Source: an uncultured Bacteroidota bacterium
GTDB taxonomy: Bacteria > Bacteroidota > Bacteroidia > Flavobacteriales > Flavobacteriaceae
Length of the DNA: 33,171 bases
Assembly (NCBI GenBank): GCA_902517245.1
Contig: CABYBK010000013.1
Coordinates: 1-33,171 of the forward strand
Direction: 5' to 3'
The position numbers and the translations under genes are program-made. Below the pieces are notes generated by a model. It saw nothing but the letters and a program-made list of their open reading frames with translations, was not told the DNA's origin and did no database searches. Position 1 is the first letter of the stretch. Each line of letters begins with the position of its first letter. This document shows, one piece after another, positions 1 to 13,300 of this stretch.

Positions 1-1
1 A

Positions 2-274
2 AAAATATTTTTGTACAATGGAGTTTTCATAATGTCCAAAGGGTTAATTTTTGGAAATTTGATTGGTTTAGGATTTTATTTTTCTCAAAAACTTTTGGGC
101 TGGATTCGACTAGATCCTTCAACTTATTTTGTTGAAGTAGCACCTGTTTCTTTATCATTTTTTGAAGTGTTATTTATTAATCTTTTTTTTCTTTTTGTTT
201 TCACATTATTACTTTGGCTTCCTTCAAGAATTATATTAAGAATTAGCCCTTCTAAAGTCCTAAGATTAAAATAA
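2..274 (+). CDS. LolC/LolE/FtsX-type ABC permease, C-terminal fragment (5' end outside window)
   Basis: The reading frame is open from the first bases of the window, so this is the 3' end of a larger gene and not a small ORF starting at the TTG at 11. The visible residues read as the end of a lipoprotein-releasing-type permease: a short glycine-rich link ('GLIFGNLIGLG'), an amphipathic stretch with 'LDPSTYFVEVAPV', one strongly hydrophobic membrane segment ('LFINLFFLFVFTLLLWL'), and the closing 'LPSRII..ISPSKVLRLK' tail. That tail pattern (membrane helix, then P-S/T, basic residues, P-x-K-x-L-R) is typical of LolC/LolE and other FtsX-like permeases, which work in the inner membrane with a LolD-type ATPase to release lipoproteins to the outer membrane. 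The family call is by pattern recall only; the FtsX core domain lies outside the window. Confidence 0.72.
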   Translation, partial: KIFLYNGVFIMSKGLIFGNLIGLGFYFSQKLLGWIRLDPSTYFVEVAPVSLSFFEVLFINLFFLFVFTLLLWLPSRIILRISPSKVLRLK

Positions 275-321
275 AATATAGATCAATAATTGCTACTTTT
301 ACAAAGTATAATATACCCTTT

Positions 322-1302
322 ATGAAATATGCCAATTCAATTCTTGATACTATTGGTAATACTCCTTTAGTTAAGTTAAATAAAATTACAAAGGATGTAG
401 ATGCTATGGTACTAGCTAAATTAGAGAGCTTCAATCCTGGAAATTCTGTTAAAGACCGCATGGCTTTAAAAATGATTGAAGATGCTGAGGCAGATGGGCG
501 TCTAAAACCAAAAGGGACAATTGTTGAGGGTACATCAGGAAATACAGGAATGGGTTTAGCTTTAGCTGCTATTGTAAAAGGATATAATTTAATTTGTGTT
601 TCTACGGATAAGCAGTCAAAAGAGAAATTTGATGTTCTTCGTGCAGTTGGAGCTAAAGTAGTAGTTTGTCCCACCGATGTTTCACCTGAGGATCCAAAAT
701 CTTATTACAGTACTTCAAAGAGAATTGCTGACGAAACACCCAATAGCTGGTATGTTAACCAATATGATAATCCATCTAACACTCAGGCTCATTATGAATC
801 GACCGGTCCAGAAATTTGGGAACAAACTAATGGTAAAATAACACATTTTATAGTTGGCGTAGGAACTGGCGGGACGATATCCGGTGTTGGAAAATTTTTA
901 AAAGAGAAAAATCCAAATATCAAAATATGGGGAATTGACACTTACGGATCTGTTTTTAAAAAATATCATGAAACAGGTGTTTTTGATCACAATGAGATTT
1001 ATCCATATTCAACAGAGGGAATAGGTGAGGATATTCTGCCTAAAAATGTTGATTTTTCAATTATTGATCTTTTTGAAAAAGTGACTGATAAGGAAGCAGC
1101 AATATTCACAAGAAAACTAGCTAAAACTGAAGGAATTTTTGCAGGAAATTCATGTGGAGCTGCTATTAAGGGGTTGTTACAGTTAAAGGGTAAACTTAAA
1201 AAAACAGATGTTGTTGTTGTGCTTTTACATGACTCAGGAAGTCGTTATATTGGAAAAATATATAATGATGATTGGATGAAATCTAAAAAATTCTTAACAT
1301 AA
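322..1302 (+). CDS. PLP-dependent cysteine synthase / cystathionine beta-synthase-like enzyme
   Basis: This is a fold-type II PLP enzyme of sulfur amino-acid metabolism, 326 residues, the usual length for a single-domain member. Visible landmarks are the N-terminal 'IGNTPLVKLN', the Schiff-base lysine K44 in 'NPGNSVKDR', the substrate loop 'TSGNTG' at 71-76, and the PLP-phosphate loop 'GTGGT' at 181-185. The C-terminal half ('STEGIGEDILP', 'GNSCGAA', then 'HDSGSRYIGKIYNDDWM') resembles the catalytic core of cystathionine beta-synthase more than classic CysK, but there are no C-terminal Bateman (CBS) regulatory domains. The substrate therefore cannot be settled here: O-acetylserine plus sulfide, or serine plus homocysteine. 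The gene follows the permease fragment by 47 bp and precedes the adhesin by 55 bp, on the same strand. The ATG start is well placed before the conserved N-terminus. Confidence 0.9.
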   Translation: MKYANSILDTIGNTPLVKLNKITKDVDAMVLAKLESFNPGNSVKDRMALKMIEDAEADGRLKPKGTIVEGTSGNTGMGLALAAIVKGYNLICVSTDKQSKEKFDVLRAVGAKVVVCPTDVSPEDPKSYYSTSKRIADETPNSWYVNQYDNPSNTQAHYESTGPEIWEQTNGKITHFIVGVGTGGTISGVGKFLKEKNPNIKIWGIDTYGSVFKKYHETGVFDHNEIYPYSTEGIGEDILPKNVDFSIIDLFEKVTDKEAAIFTRKLAKTEGIFAGNSCGAAIKGLLQLKGKLKKTDVVVVLLHDSGSRYIGKIYNDDWMKSKKFLT

Positions 1303-1357
1303 AACCAGCAACCGCTGAGTTAAAAAGTTAATCAAAGGCTTTTAAAGGCAATTTTAA

Positions 1358-4300
1358 ATGGTTAATTTCGTTAACTATATAATATTGTTACAATTGAAAA
1401 TTTATAGGCTTAACTTGTTGTCAAAGCTTTTTGCTTTTGTTGCTCTTTTTGTAACAACCCTTGCATTTAGCCAAACGCCAAATTTGACATTAACCACAAG
1501 TCTTGGGGCTGAAAATATTACCTGTGCTAATGAAGCTTTTACTTTAACCGTTTCTGATACTACTCTAAGCTTAAGTACAACATATACTTTAAGTTATGGT
1601 TCGTTTGTTTCTGCTTTAAATACTACCACTGGAAGTGCCACTTTTTCTCTTGCAGGTGTAGCTACTGAAACTACCATATCTGTTAATGCTGAAAATCCCA
1701 ATGGTGACGTTACTAGCACCACTGTTATTTATGTGCCTAGATTAGCAAATTCAGGGACAATAAGTACTACTGCCCCACTGACAATTTGCTATGGTGAAAA
1801 TTTATCTGCAGCAATTTATGGTGACGGAGTTTTAGGAACGTCATCTGCCACTCTTGCAGCAGGAAGTTCTGCGGCTTCTATTACTTATCAATGGCAATTT
1901 AAAACTAGTTCAGATCCATATGTAAATATACCTGGAGCTAGCACAAACAGTACCCTTTCTACAAGTACTCTTTCAACTTTTCAGATATATGAAAACATAA
2001 CAATTAGAAGGGTTTCTTATGCTGTGAGCGGGACAGTTTCTTGTTCAGTTGGATTGACATATCCTGAAATTTCAATTACAGTTTCCAATGTTTCAGACCC
2101 GGTAATCACATCTAACACAGTTGATTATAATGTTTGTACTGATAAAGGCTATAATTTCTCAACTGCCGCCGTTGGAGGAACAACACATTATTGGTATATT
2201 GGAGCTACACAAGTAGCCACAGGGGATTCCTTTAATATGGCTGCTGGGACAATATCAACTGATTCTACTTTAGGTCTAATAGCCTTTAATGGAACCTGTA
2301 GTTCAACCTTAGTAACAAAAACACTAAAGGTAGCACCATTACCAAGTTTAACCATAAATACCGGTCTTACAGGAGATGCAGTATGTGAGGGGGATTCTTT
2401 TACAATAACAGTTAACGATACCCAGAGTTCTAATACAACATATACTCTTTCTTACTCAGGAGGATCTCAAACTAAAAATAGTTCAACAGGTCAAGTAACC
2501 TTCACCTTATCACTAGCGTCTGAAGGTGATATTAATGTTAGCGCAAACTCTTTTTCTGGGTGTACTGATTCTGTTACCAAGACAGTTAATATTCCTAAGA
2601 TTGATTCAGCGGGAACAATAGCGACTACTCAAGGAACTTTATGTTACGGAGAGACAGCCTCGGCAGGTGTATTTAATACAGCTTTAGCTACTTTAACTGG
2701 GGATAGTTCAACGGCATCGGTTACCTACAAGTGGTTTTATTCCACAGATGGTCAAGCTACTTGGACAGATATAACAGGGACTAACACTTCAACATTAGCT
2801 ACTTCGACTCTTGCGGCCTTAGGAGGTTTAGTTACCAACACAACAGTCAAAAGGGAGGTTTATGCTAGTATTGGTAGTGTGGAGTGTGATCCGGCGAGTG
2901 TTGCCATAACCCTTACTGTAAATCAAGCTTTAATAGTTCCTTCTATAACTTCCCCTGCGACGACTTGTAGTACAGATCTTAATAGGTTTACTGTAGGCAA
3001 TGCAGCTGGAGATACATACAGGTGGACATTAAATGGTACCCTTGTTCACACGGGGAATGATTATGATATTGCGGCAGGTAGTCTGGCAGCTGGTAACTAT
3101 ACCTTAGGGGTTTATGGGGAGAGCGGTAGTTGTTCCTCAACATTAGTTACTCAGACCCTTACTATAACTGATCCATCGACCTTGACAATAGACACTGGAC
3201 TTGTTGGAGATGCAGTATGTGAGGGAGATTCCTTTACAATAACAGTTAGTGATACCCAGAGTTCTAATACAACATATACTCTTTCTTACTCAGGAGGGTC
3301 TCAAACTAAAAATAGTTCAACAGGTCAAGTTACTTTTACCTTATCATTGGCTTCTAAAGGTGATATAAATGTTACATCAACTCCAGTAGGGGGTTGTGGT
3401 TCAACAGTAACCAAGACAGTTAATATTCCTAAGATTGATTCAGCGGGAACAATAGCAACTACTCAAGGGACTTTATGTTACGGAGAGACAGCCTCAGCAG
3501 GTGTATTTAATACAGCTTTAGCTACTTTAACTGGGGATAGTTCAACGGCATCGGTTACCTACAAGTGGTTTTATTCCACAGATGGTCAAGCTACTTGGAC
3601 AGATATAACAGGGACTAACACTTCAACATTAGCTACTTCGACTCTTGCGGCCTTAGGAGGTTTAGTTACCAACACAACAGTCAAAAGGGAGGTTTATGCT
3701 AGTATTGGTAGTGTGGAGTGTGATCCGGCGAGTGTGGCCATAACCCTTACTGTAAATCAAGCTTTAATAGTTCCTTCTATAACTTCCCCTGCGACGACTT
3801 GTAGTACAGATCTTAATAGGTTTACTGTAGGCAATGCAGCTGGAGATACATACAGGTGGACATTAAATGGTAGCCTTGTTCACACGGGGAATGATTATGA
3901 TATTGCGGCAGGTAGTCTGGCAGCTGGTAACTATACCTTAGGGGTTTATGGGGAGAGTGGTAGTTGTTCCTCAACACTAGTTACTCAGACCCTTACCATT
4001 ACAGATCCATCGACCTTGACAATAGACACTGGACTTGTTGGAGATGCAGTATGTGAGGGAGATTCCTTTACAATAACAGTTAGTGATACCCAGAGTTCTA
4101 ATACAACATATACTTTAAGATATGGAGTAACTACTGTTATAAAAAATAGTTCAATAGGTCAAGTTACTTTTACTTTATCATTAGCTCAAGAAACTGATTT
4201 AAATGTTACTTCGGCTCCAATCGGAGGATGCCCCTCAACAGTAACAAAAACGATAAATATTCCTAAGATAGATTCAGCCGGGACAATATCAACTACATCT

Positions 4301-7300
4301 GAATTATTTATATGTTACGGTGATAGTTTATCGGCAGCGATTTTTGGCGATGGAACTTTAGGGACTACAACTGCTACACTAGATTCTAATAGCTCTTCTG
4401 CATCAATTACATATCAATGGCAATATAGCTTAGCGTCTGCTCCAACCTCCTGGGTAAGTATAACAGGTGCAATTAGCTCAACATTACCAACTACGACACT
4501 TTCGTCAATTTCAATAACTGAGAATATTACCTTTAAGAGGGTAGCAATCGCGTCAATAGGAGGAGTAGAATGTGAGAATTCAATTAATAATCCAACTATA
4601 GATATAACTGTAGAAAATGTTGATGGAGGTACAATTACACCTAATATCCTCTATTCTTGTGATATTTCTGGATCAACCTATACAGTATCTGTGACAGATG
4701 CAAGCTCAGGTAATATTAGATATCAGTGGCAATCAGCAACTACAGATACATCTTCAGCTTCATTTAGTAATATTTCAGGTGAAACAAATTCTTCAATAAT
4801 TGTATCAACAAACATAACTCAGACAACTTATTACAGAAGGCAAACCGCAACTGTCACTTCAGGTTCTAGTTGTGCGGCAGACTACAGCAACGTTTTTCAA
4901 CTAGTATTGAATAGCGTTGCTCCAGGAATTATTGACGATGTGAGTGGTTTGTATTGCGAGGGTTCGGTTCCGCCAGTCTTAGGTATTTCAAGTACAGTAA
5001 CATCATCTTTCCCTATAACATATCAGTGGTACAAGGCAGAAACAAATGATTTAAGTGCCGTAACCAGTGGATCATGGAGCACCATTCCTTCCGCTAATAA
5101 TAATTCATACGTGACTCCAGCATTAAGCTCTTCTTCTAAATATATTCTATATAAAAGAGGAGTAATTGAAAATAGAGGAGGTGCAGCTACTTGTGAAAAG
5201 TATACTAATGAGGTAACTTTTGAAATTTTTGATACTGTTGATATTGGTTATGTCGAGCCAGCAACTGGTACTCCCGATTTTCCTTATTGTGTAGGTGATC
5301 AATTCCCAAATCTTAGATTGATATCCTATGATCCGAACCTTATAGATAATGTAAATTATCCTAATTTAGATGTTACATGGGAGATGTCCTCAGATGCTGT
5401 TAATTGGTCTACCGTCAATGAGGTTGTTACAGATAATAATGAATCAACATTTAGTTTAAGAGCCCAGGACTCTAACAATCCTTCTGATGCTTTCTATCTA
5501 TCTGATGATTTATACTTTAGAGCTCGGATTCATAATGAAAATTCAGGTATTGCAACATATACGTTAGCTGGTTATTCAATTAAATTAAAAGAAAACTCCG
5601 TAACACACGATGTAGGTGATAATTATAAAATAACAATCGGCTCTTCTTCCGTTTCTGTTACAGTAACAAATGTAAATAGTACAACTGCTTTATTGGGAGC
5701 TGCTCTCGCAAATAGTATTGATTCTGATATTGCAAATTATACAGCCACCTTTATTTCTGCAACCAATATTATTCAAATAGAAGATATCGCCACTAATAAT
5801 TTCAATGTTTCAGCTTCTACCTCTTATACACTAAATAAAACATTAGAGTTAAATGTTTTTCAAGCATTCAACAATACAACAACTGATAATTGTGTTTATT
5901 ATACTTCAGTATATAAAATTGATGTTGTAGATAGACCAACCATATCAGTTAGTGGTGGATCTTCATCTCAAGAAGTTTGTGATGGCACAGCTATAATACC
6001 AGTGCCGATTACTTGGACTGGGAGTTCTTCAATTTTAATTATAGATCTTGATCCTGGATTATCAGTAAATGTGGGGTCGGGAGCTGAAACAACTGTTGCT
6101 GGAAATAAACTAATTACGGGAACAAATTCAATCACAATTACAGGAACTCCAGCCTCAGGGCATACCTTTACTGTTCGTTTAAATAGTTATTGTAGAAATG
6201 ATTCTCAACTAAATGTTCAATATCAAATAACTAAAACTCCTGATCCACCGGAAATTTCAAATTTATTCAGAGATGGTGCATGGAATTGGGAGGAAACAAT
6301 TTACTATAACGGTGGTAAAGGATATAACAACACAATATGTGTTGATTCATCAGTATTACCATCAGATACTGCAAGTTTGACAACAACTGATATTTATGCT
6401 TGCTTTGCAAATGGTTCTTCTGCTTATGGAGGTACACTTGATTGGGAGTTTATAGATAGAGATTCGGTTAATTTATTGGTTTCACCAACTCTAGGCGGGC
6501 TGACGGCTTTGAATGATCCTTCTAATTCAGAAGAAACAGGAGCAAGAATTACTTGGAATCCGTCATTTCTTGCTACTTCAACAGTTTCGAATGGAGCTTG
6601 GGTTACTATTAGAGTTCGAACCTCTTCTACATGTAGTGCTACCGTTTTTTCAAATTTCTTTGAAAAAGATGTGTGGCTGGTTAAAACAAATACCCTTTCA
6701 CAAACAAATACATCCCCAGATCTACCAACATTAACAAAACCCTCTGCATTAAATGTAACCCACTCATGTAGTGGTGTAGGGGCATGGAATTCTGGAGATA
6801 TCCCTTCATGTGAGGTTCAATCTGTAGCTGCAGTTGGTACTACGTATACACAATTTTTTAGTGCTGCAGACACAGGTAACAATGATTTTGGAGAACTAGA
6901 GTGGGAATTAACTGATCCGGGGGCAGGATCAATTAATGCAAATGGTGTAGTTACATGGACACCAGGTTTTTATGGTAATGTTAAGGTGAGAGTCAGGCCG
7001 GTTTCATGTTTTAACGATAATGTTTCAAATAGTGATTGGGTTGAATCGGATATAATTAGTATTAGTCCAGTAAATGAGTTAATACCAAATATTACCAGAA
7101 CTAACTTACCTACTTGCCCAATTCCTGCTACTGGAAGCCAATCCACGACACTAGAATCTGATATTCCGGTTGATTGGTATATTAAAACCACATCAACAGG
7201 TGTTGCAACTAATTCATATATAAAAGTCGGCACAGTCACATTTACAGGTGATCAATATTTAGCTCAAGATTATTATAAAATTGAGGCAAATACTGGCACT

Positions 7301-10300
7301 GGAGGACTACTAATTCCTTGGGCAAATTCTGCTTCTGGGACTATATATTTAAAAGCAGTCCCACAAGGTTGTAGCGGAACTGAACCTGAATGGGTAAGAG
7401 ATCTTTCAATAAGAGTTCCTGATAACCCAAAAATGTTGATTGCATCAAATAATATTGGTACGATAAGTCCTGAAATTTGTGAAAATGAAACTGATTTTGT
7501 TGATATTGTATATGATGTAATCGGAAGGTCAGTTACTGGAATCACAGTTTCTGAAACAACAAATCAAGTTTCGGGGTCAATTTTAAATGCAGTGATAGTT
7601 CCTAAAAGTCAAATAGCAACAGTGACTTTTAACGAAACAACCAACACCTTAATTCCTAGATTTATTATAATCAATATTAATGATAATGATTATAAAATTG
7701 AGGCAGCCGTTGGTGAGACTAGTGACAGTGTTGCTGGGAAATTAGCTAATTTGATAGATGCTGATTCTAATTTATCAGCTAATTATAATAGCACAACAAA
7801 TAGGTTAGTAATTACTGGAAGTGCAGGTTATTTCTACACTATCTATACATCAAACAGCAGTAGTAATATCACATTAACTGTTAATTTTGATGTAGACAGT
7901 CAAGTATATTCACAAGTTGAAGTTAGAGGTGTTACAGGATATATTCCACCTGGAATTTATCAGTTTAGGGTAAACTTAACCTTAGACGCTGGTTGTGAAC
8001 AAGATGGACAAGTTTTAATTAATCTTACTGTAAATGATGATGCTGAATTAACTTTGACTTCTGCAGGTCCAACTCCAAATCAGGATGTCTGTTACAATGG
8101 GGCAATTGATAATATCGAATGGGCAATTTCAGGGCTTGATCCTTTATCAACAGTTAATATAAGTGGAGCTTTACCAAGTAATATTATTAGTACTCAAACA
8201 ACTACTACTTTTACTCTCAGTAATAATGGAACTAACACGGACTATTGGAATACAAGGGTATTTCCATTCACAGTAACAACCGATGGTGATTTGTGTGATG
8301 AAGCAACCCAAAGTGGATCAATTACAGTTTATCCAAGGGATTATTTAAGAAGAGATCCATCAGATCTTACAACTAGTCAAGTTTTATGTGAAGGAACAGC
8401 CATAGCACCAATAAGTTACGAATTTTGGGGGTTGAGTACAATTTCAGCTACAATTCAAGATTTAAATGGACTTGGATTAAATACTACAGTTACAACCACT
8501 ACCCAGATCGCTTCTATAACATTTGATTCTCTTGTGGGTGTCACTTCAACAGACACAACCGAGTCCTATTCAATTTACATCAATGATGAAATTTTTACAG
8601 TAAATGCTTCAGCAACTACAGCATACACTGCTACTGACTTACTTTCACTTTTAAGTTCAGCTATTTCAAGTACAGTAGTTACCTCAACTTTAAGTGGTAC
8701 TGATATAGTTATAACAGGTTTAATATCTGGAACAACTTTTGCTTTAGAAGGAAGAGAATCTAATGGTTCAAATTTCAGTTTTAATGAACAAGTTATGGTT
8801 AGGGCTCCAAGAATATTAACTGTTACTGGTACGCCCACCTTATCCTCATTGACTACTCTAACTACAAGAGGAACTTATAATTTCAATATTGTTACAGTTG
8901 GAGGAGAATATTGTTCGGGTACTGCTACCTCTTCCTTATTAACATATACTTTGTTTATTGATCCTGTAGCTCGTCTTAGTGTAACATCTGCAAAGAAAAA
9001 TTTAGAAGTTTGTGATGGGTTCTCAAGCGAATTTATAAGATTTCAAACAACTGGTGGCGCACCGGCTATAGAAATAAGTGCAACTGCGTCTCCTTCAGCA
9101 GAATATACATTTTATCCCTCATTTGGAGTAGGAACTACTATAGCAACTTCAACTTATGATTGGTATCCAAATATCAAAACAAATGTAACTACTATTACTA
9201 CATTTACATATACGGCAACTGCAACAGCAAATTCGTGTGGTGCTAGCCCACTAAGTTCTCTTACAGTAACAGGTACTGTTGTTGTATACCCTCATTATAT
9301 AAATAAGGTGGTTCTTTCGGGAAGTCAAAATCAATCGGCATACGATGGCCAAGCTATATCTTCAATTGATTATAATTACAGTGCAGATTATTCTAATGCA
9401 TCAATTGTGTGGCCAAATGGTGACAACTTAGGTCTTTCATTATCAACTTCAGGAACAACGCTATCTCTTTCTGGAACCGCTAGCCCATCATCATCTACAA
9501 CTACAACAACATCTCATCCCTTTGAAATTACAATAGTAAGCATTACCAATCTTTCACCTAATTGTTCACCATTAACTGTAACAGGGACTATAATCTTGGA
9601 ACCTAAGTTTGAATTAACACTAACTTCTAGCACAACCACACTCGATCAAAATGTTAGTAGTGGTGATCCGATGGCACCAGTAACAATAGATCTTGAAAAT
9701 GGACCATATTCTTATTTGATTGAATGGAAAGATAATATGGGTAGGACTTTATCTTCGGCACCACTAGATTTATCTCTTACACCATTTCCAAATTTTGCTA
9801 ATGTAACTAGCTTAACACTTTCTGGAACGCTACAATTACCGTCAGGAACAACTACTCCCTCTGCTTTATTTTATAGAATTTCTACAGTGAGTGACACAGC
9901 AAGTGCTGGAGTTTCAGTAATTGATGGAAGAATTTTAGGAATTCCAGAGGAAGAAATAATCTCCTCTGTAGCCTCAACTACAACAATTTGTCAGGCTGAT
10001 AATTTAAATCTGGAGTTTAATTTTACTGGTATTCAAAATTTAAGTTTTACTTCTTCTCCTTCGTTACCTTCAGGATTAACAGCGGTAACATTATATACAA
10101 CCACTCCAACCTTTGAGATAGACGTGGTTTCGAGCTCAACTAAAATAAATGAAGTTTTTCAAATTGAAATTATCCAAGAGGATGGTTCTTCTCAAAGCTT
10201 CAGCTATGCAACAACTTTATCAACAACAACCTCTTCTACTATAGCAACTAACTTAGGAGCAGCAATAATTTATGGAGGTTTAAGTGTATCAGTGAGTGGA

Positions 10301-13300
10301 AGTAAAATTACACTTGAGGCTGACAGTAGTGACTTTGTTTTTAGAGTAAAAGAGAACATACCTTATGTAAGTGACAGTTTTGTTTCAGTCTTTAATTCAA
10401 AACTCAGGATTAATGAGACTATTCCAGTAACTGGATCCTTAACTGTAACAGGTACTATTTTAACTCCATTATCTTCAACTGTGACTTATGGTTTAACTAT
10501 AGAAACCCCAGGAGTTTCTGGATCAACAGCTACGAAAACAATTGATCTAGTTGTTAATCCAAATCATTTTATTTCAACTACCACTTCCACTACATTGAAT
10601 CAAACATTGTGTGACAATAATCCAATTGGACAAGTTGTATTTGAGCTCACAGGTGGAGCAACGAATTATAATATTGTTTGGCCGAATGGATCACCTGCAG
10701 GAATATCTTTAACATCCTCTAATACAGGCTCATCAGTTTCATTAACTATATCTGGAACATTAAATACTGGAGTTACAACAACTACAACGTACCCTTATGT
10801 GATTTCAACTGTTGGAAATTCTTGTAGCCCTGCTGCAAGTATATCAGGCACAATCGTTGTAGAGCCCAATCATTATCTTGTATTAAATGGATCTTCTGGT
10901 GCAGCAAATCAAACGGTTTGTGACCTATCAGCAATTAATCCAATCATATTTGATGTATCTGGTGGGGCAACTGGAATTGATATTACATGGACTCCTTCTA
11001 ATCCAGGATATACAATCGTTCAAAGTTCATCCTCATCAGCATCTTTTATTATCTCTGACACGCTAAATACGGGGATTACTACAGATACAACATACACCTA
11101 TCTAGTAACTACAAATGGTAATAGTTGTGACACGCTAACTGCAAGTCTTACAGGACAAATTACAGTACTTGCTCAACTTAAAATTCAAGTAGACACTCCT
11201 TTATCTCAAGATCAAGTTGGAAGTGAAGCACACTGTGATGGTGACACAATTGATGATATTTCATTTTCATTTACTTCAGGAGCTAAAACAGATTTAGTAA
11301 TTACATGGTATGACTCATCTGGAAATATTATTGGAACACCAGGACCAACTCTAGATGAAGCTAATAACAGAATTACGGGAACAATAAATAGTTCATCTGT
11401 AACTTTAACGACTTATAATTATACTCTTACTGCCATAGATAACAATGCTCCAACATGTACTTTCACAGACAGTTTTAGTGGTAGTATTCAAGTGGCTCCG
11501 AGTCCAGTCATTGATCAAAACTATATTTTAAATAATGATGTTATTCATGTTAGTTGTAATGGAGGAAGTGATGGCTCAATAATAATTCCAATTACTCCAA
11601 CCTCAGAATTCGAAAAAAGAATCCTAGGAGGTCAAATTGCAGGTGCTCAAATAGATCAAATTTCATTAGTAGCAAGTGCAACACTTAATCCAGGAGATGT
11701 GCTGGCTATAACAATTGATAGTACTACAATTTCAGTAACTGTTGGTGTTGGAAGAACAGCAACTTCAACAATCATGACAGACTTTGCTGAGCAAATTAAT
11801 CTTAAATTATCGAACATAACAGCATCATTAGTTAGTTCTGGAACAGACAGTTTAATTAATTTGACAGCTAATATTGCAGGTACTCCTTTTGCCTCAGCCA
11901 CGCCAACACTATCTTCATCTGTTACAGGAACAGTATTAGTATCTACAATTGCCTCCAATCAACCCTTAAATTATTCTTATAGTTGGAAGTATAATGGTGG
12001 TGTATACAGTAATGATTTAAGTATAGAAAATCTTTCAGCAGGAACATATGAATTGAGTGTAAGTATTAATGGTTGCTCGTCAACTTCTGCAACTTTCACA
12101 ATAGAAGAGCCAACAACAACAATAGGTTCAGCATCCTTTACTTGTGATAGAAAAATTTCACTTCCAGTAACAACTTATTTCACACCAACACAAATGGCAA
12201 TTGCAAGTCCGAAGGTCAAAGGAACTTTATATGAACTTGCCGTTGATGGAACATATACTTCCACAGTTACAACTCAAGAGTTTGTTGCCTCCACTGCAAC
12301 TTCAACATTTATTTTCGACTTTAACGGGGTTGCACTTGATGAGGGTGAGAAGTATAAAGTTGATATTTATGATTTATTCTGTAATAATTTTAACTCTATA
12401 ATTGTAGGACCAGTTGATAAGGCACTCGCAATTGATGAAAGTCAAATAACAACTGTCGATGAAGTATGTATAGGTGATGGTGGGTCAATTCTTATAGCTA
12501 ATGGAGCTATAAGTGGTGGATCAGGTTCTTATTTATATAGTTGGACAAACATAACTGATAACACAACTTATTTTACAAGAAATGTTGTTGGAGCGAGCGA
12601 TGGAACATATACACTAACAATTACTGATCAATTAAGAAACTGTACATATACTATTGCAACTAACGTTGTAGTTCTTCCAGCTGGACCAACAATTGCAGCA
12701 AGTTGGGCAACCGCTACTAATATTACAGTTAATCAGTGTGCGGATGGTAGATTAGGTCGATTAGAGATTGTTCCTAGTGGAGGGGGAGGTACATATTCTT
12801 ATGAGTGGGAATTTACACCTGCAACTGCTAGTGGAACTATTTCAAGTACTATTCAAATCACGAATAATAGTGGCTTATTAATCCCTGGTAGTGCCTCTGA
12901 AATTCCTTCAGGCATGAGTACAACTGGTGATTATAAAGTTTATGTTTATGATGGTAATATATCAGATGGATGTCCAGCACTTGAGCAATCAATTTCAATT
13001 ACTGGACCTACACCGGTATCATTAACCTCAAGCATTACATCTTCCAATATAATTTGTTCTGGAGAAAATAATGGGACTATCGAATTTACAGTTACTGGTG
13101 GTATTGCACCTTATTTCTATTCACTTGATGGAAGTACTCCATCTACACCACTTAGTAGTGGAAGCAATACTCATTTAGAAAGTAACCTAAAACCAGGGCA
13201 ATATAATGTAATTATAAAAGATTCTTCACCAGATAGTTGTACGCCAGTTACAGTTGGGCAAACAGTAACTATTACTGAACCTTCAGGTGGACCACTAGAG

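Noticed and set aside
11-274. Small independent gene starting at TTG 11
   Set aside because: The frame is open to the window edge and the residues fit the C-terminus of a permease, so it is a truncated larger gene.
252-674. Minus-strand ORF of 140 codons over the cysteine synthase gene
   Set aside because: It lies opposite a fully motif-supported enzyme gene and shows no family pattern of its own.
1310-1321. Small hairpin CAGC-AACC-GCTG after the cysteine synthase gene
   Set aside because: A 4-bp stem followed by a mixed sequence without a T-run is too weak to call a terminator.
2336-4114. Regular direct repeats considered as a CRISPR or mobile-element array
   Set aside because: The unit is 834 bp, in frame, with no short palindromic repeats, spacers or terminal inverted repeats; it is an intragenic domain duplication.
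6513-6734. Plus-strand out-of-frame ORFs in the adhesin (also 12201-12401)
   Set aside because: Shifted frames of a continuous 15-kb gene, with no recognisable protein pattern and no sign of a frameshift there.
7273-7545. Antisense ORFs inside the adhesin (also 6970-7239, 8575-8838, 11656-11958, 14659-14847)
   Set aside because: They are mirror readings of Thr/Ser-rich repeats; their Val/Ile-rich translations reflect the complement of the sense codons and lack start context.
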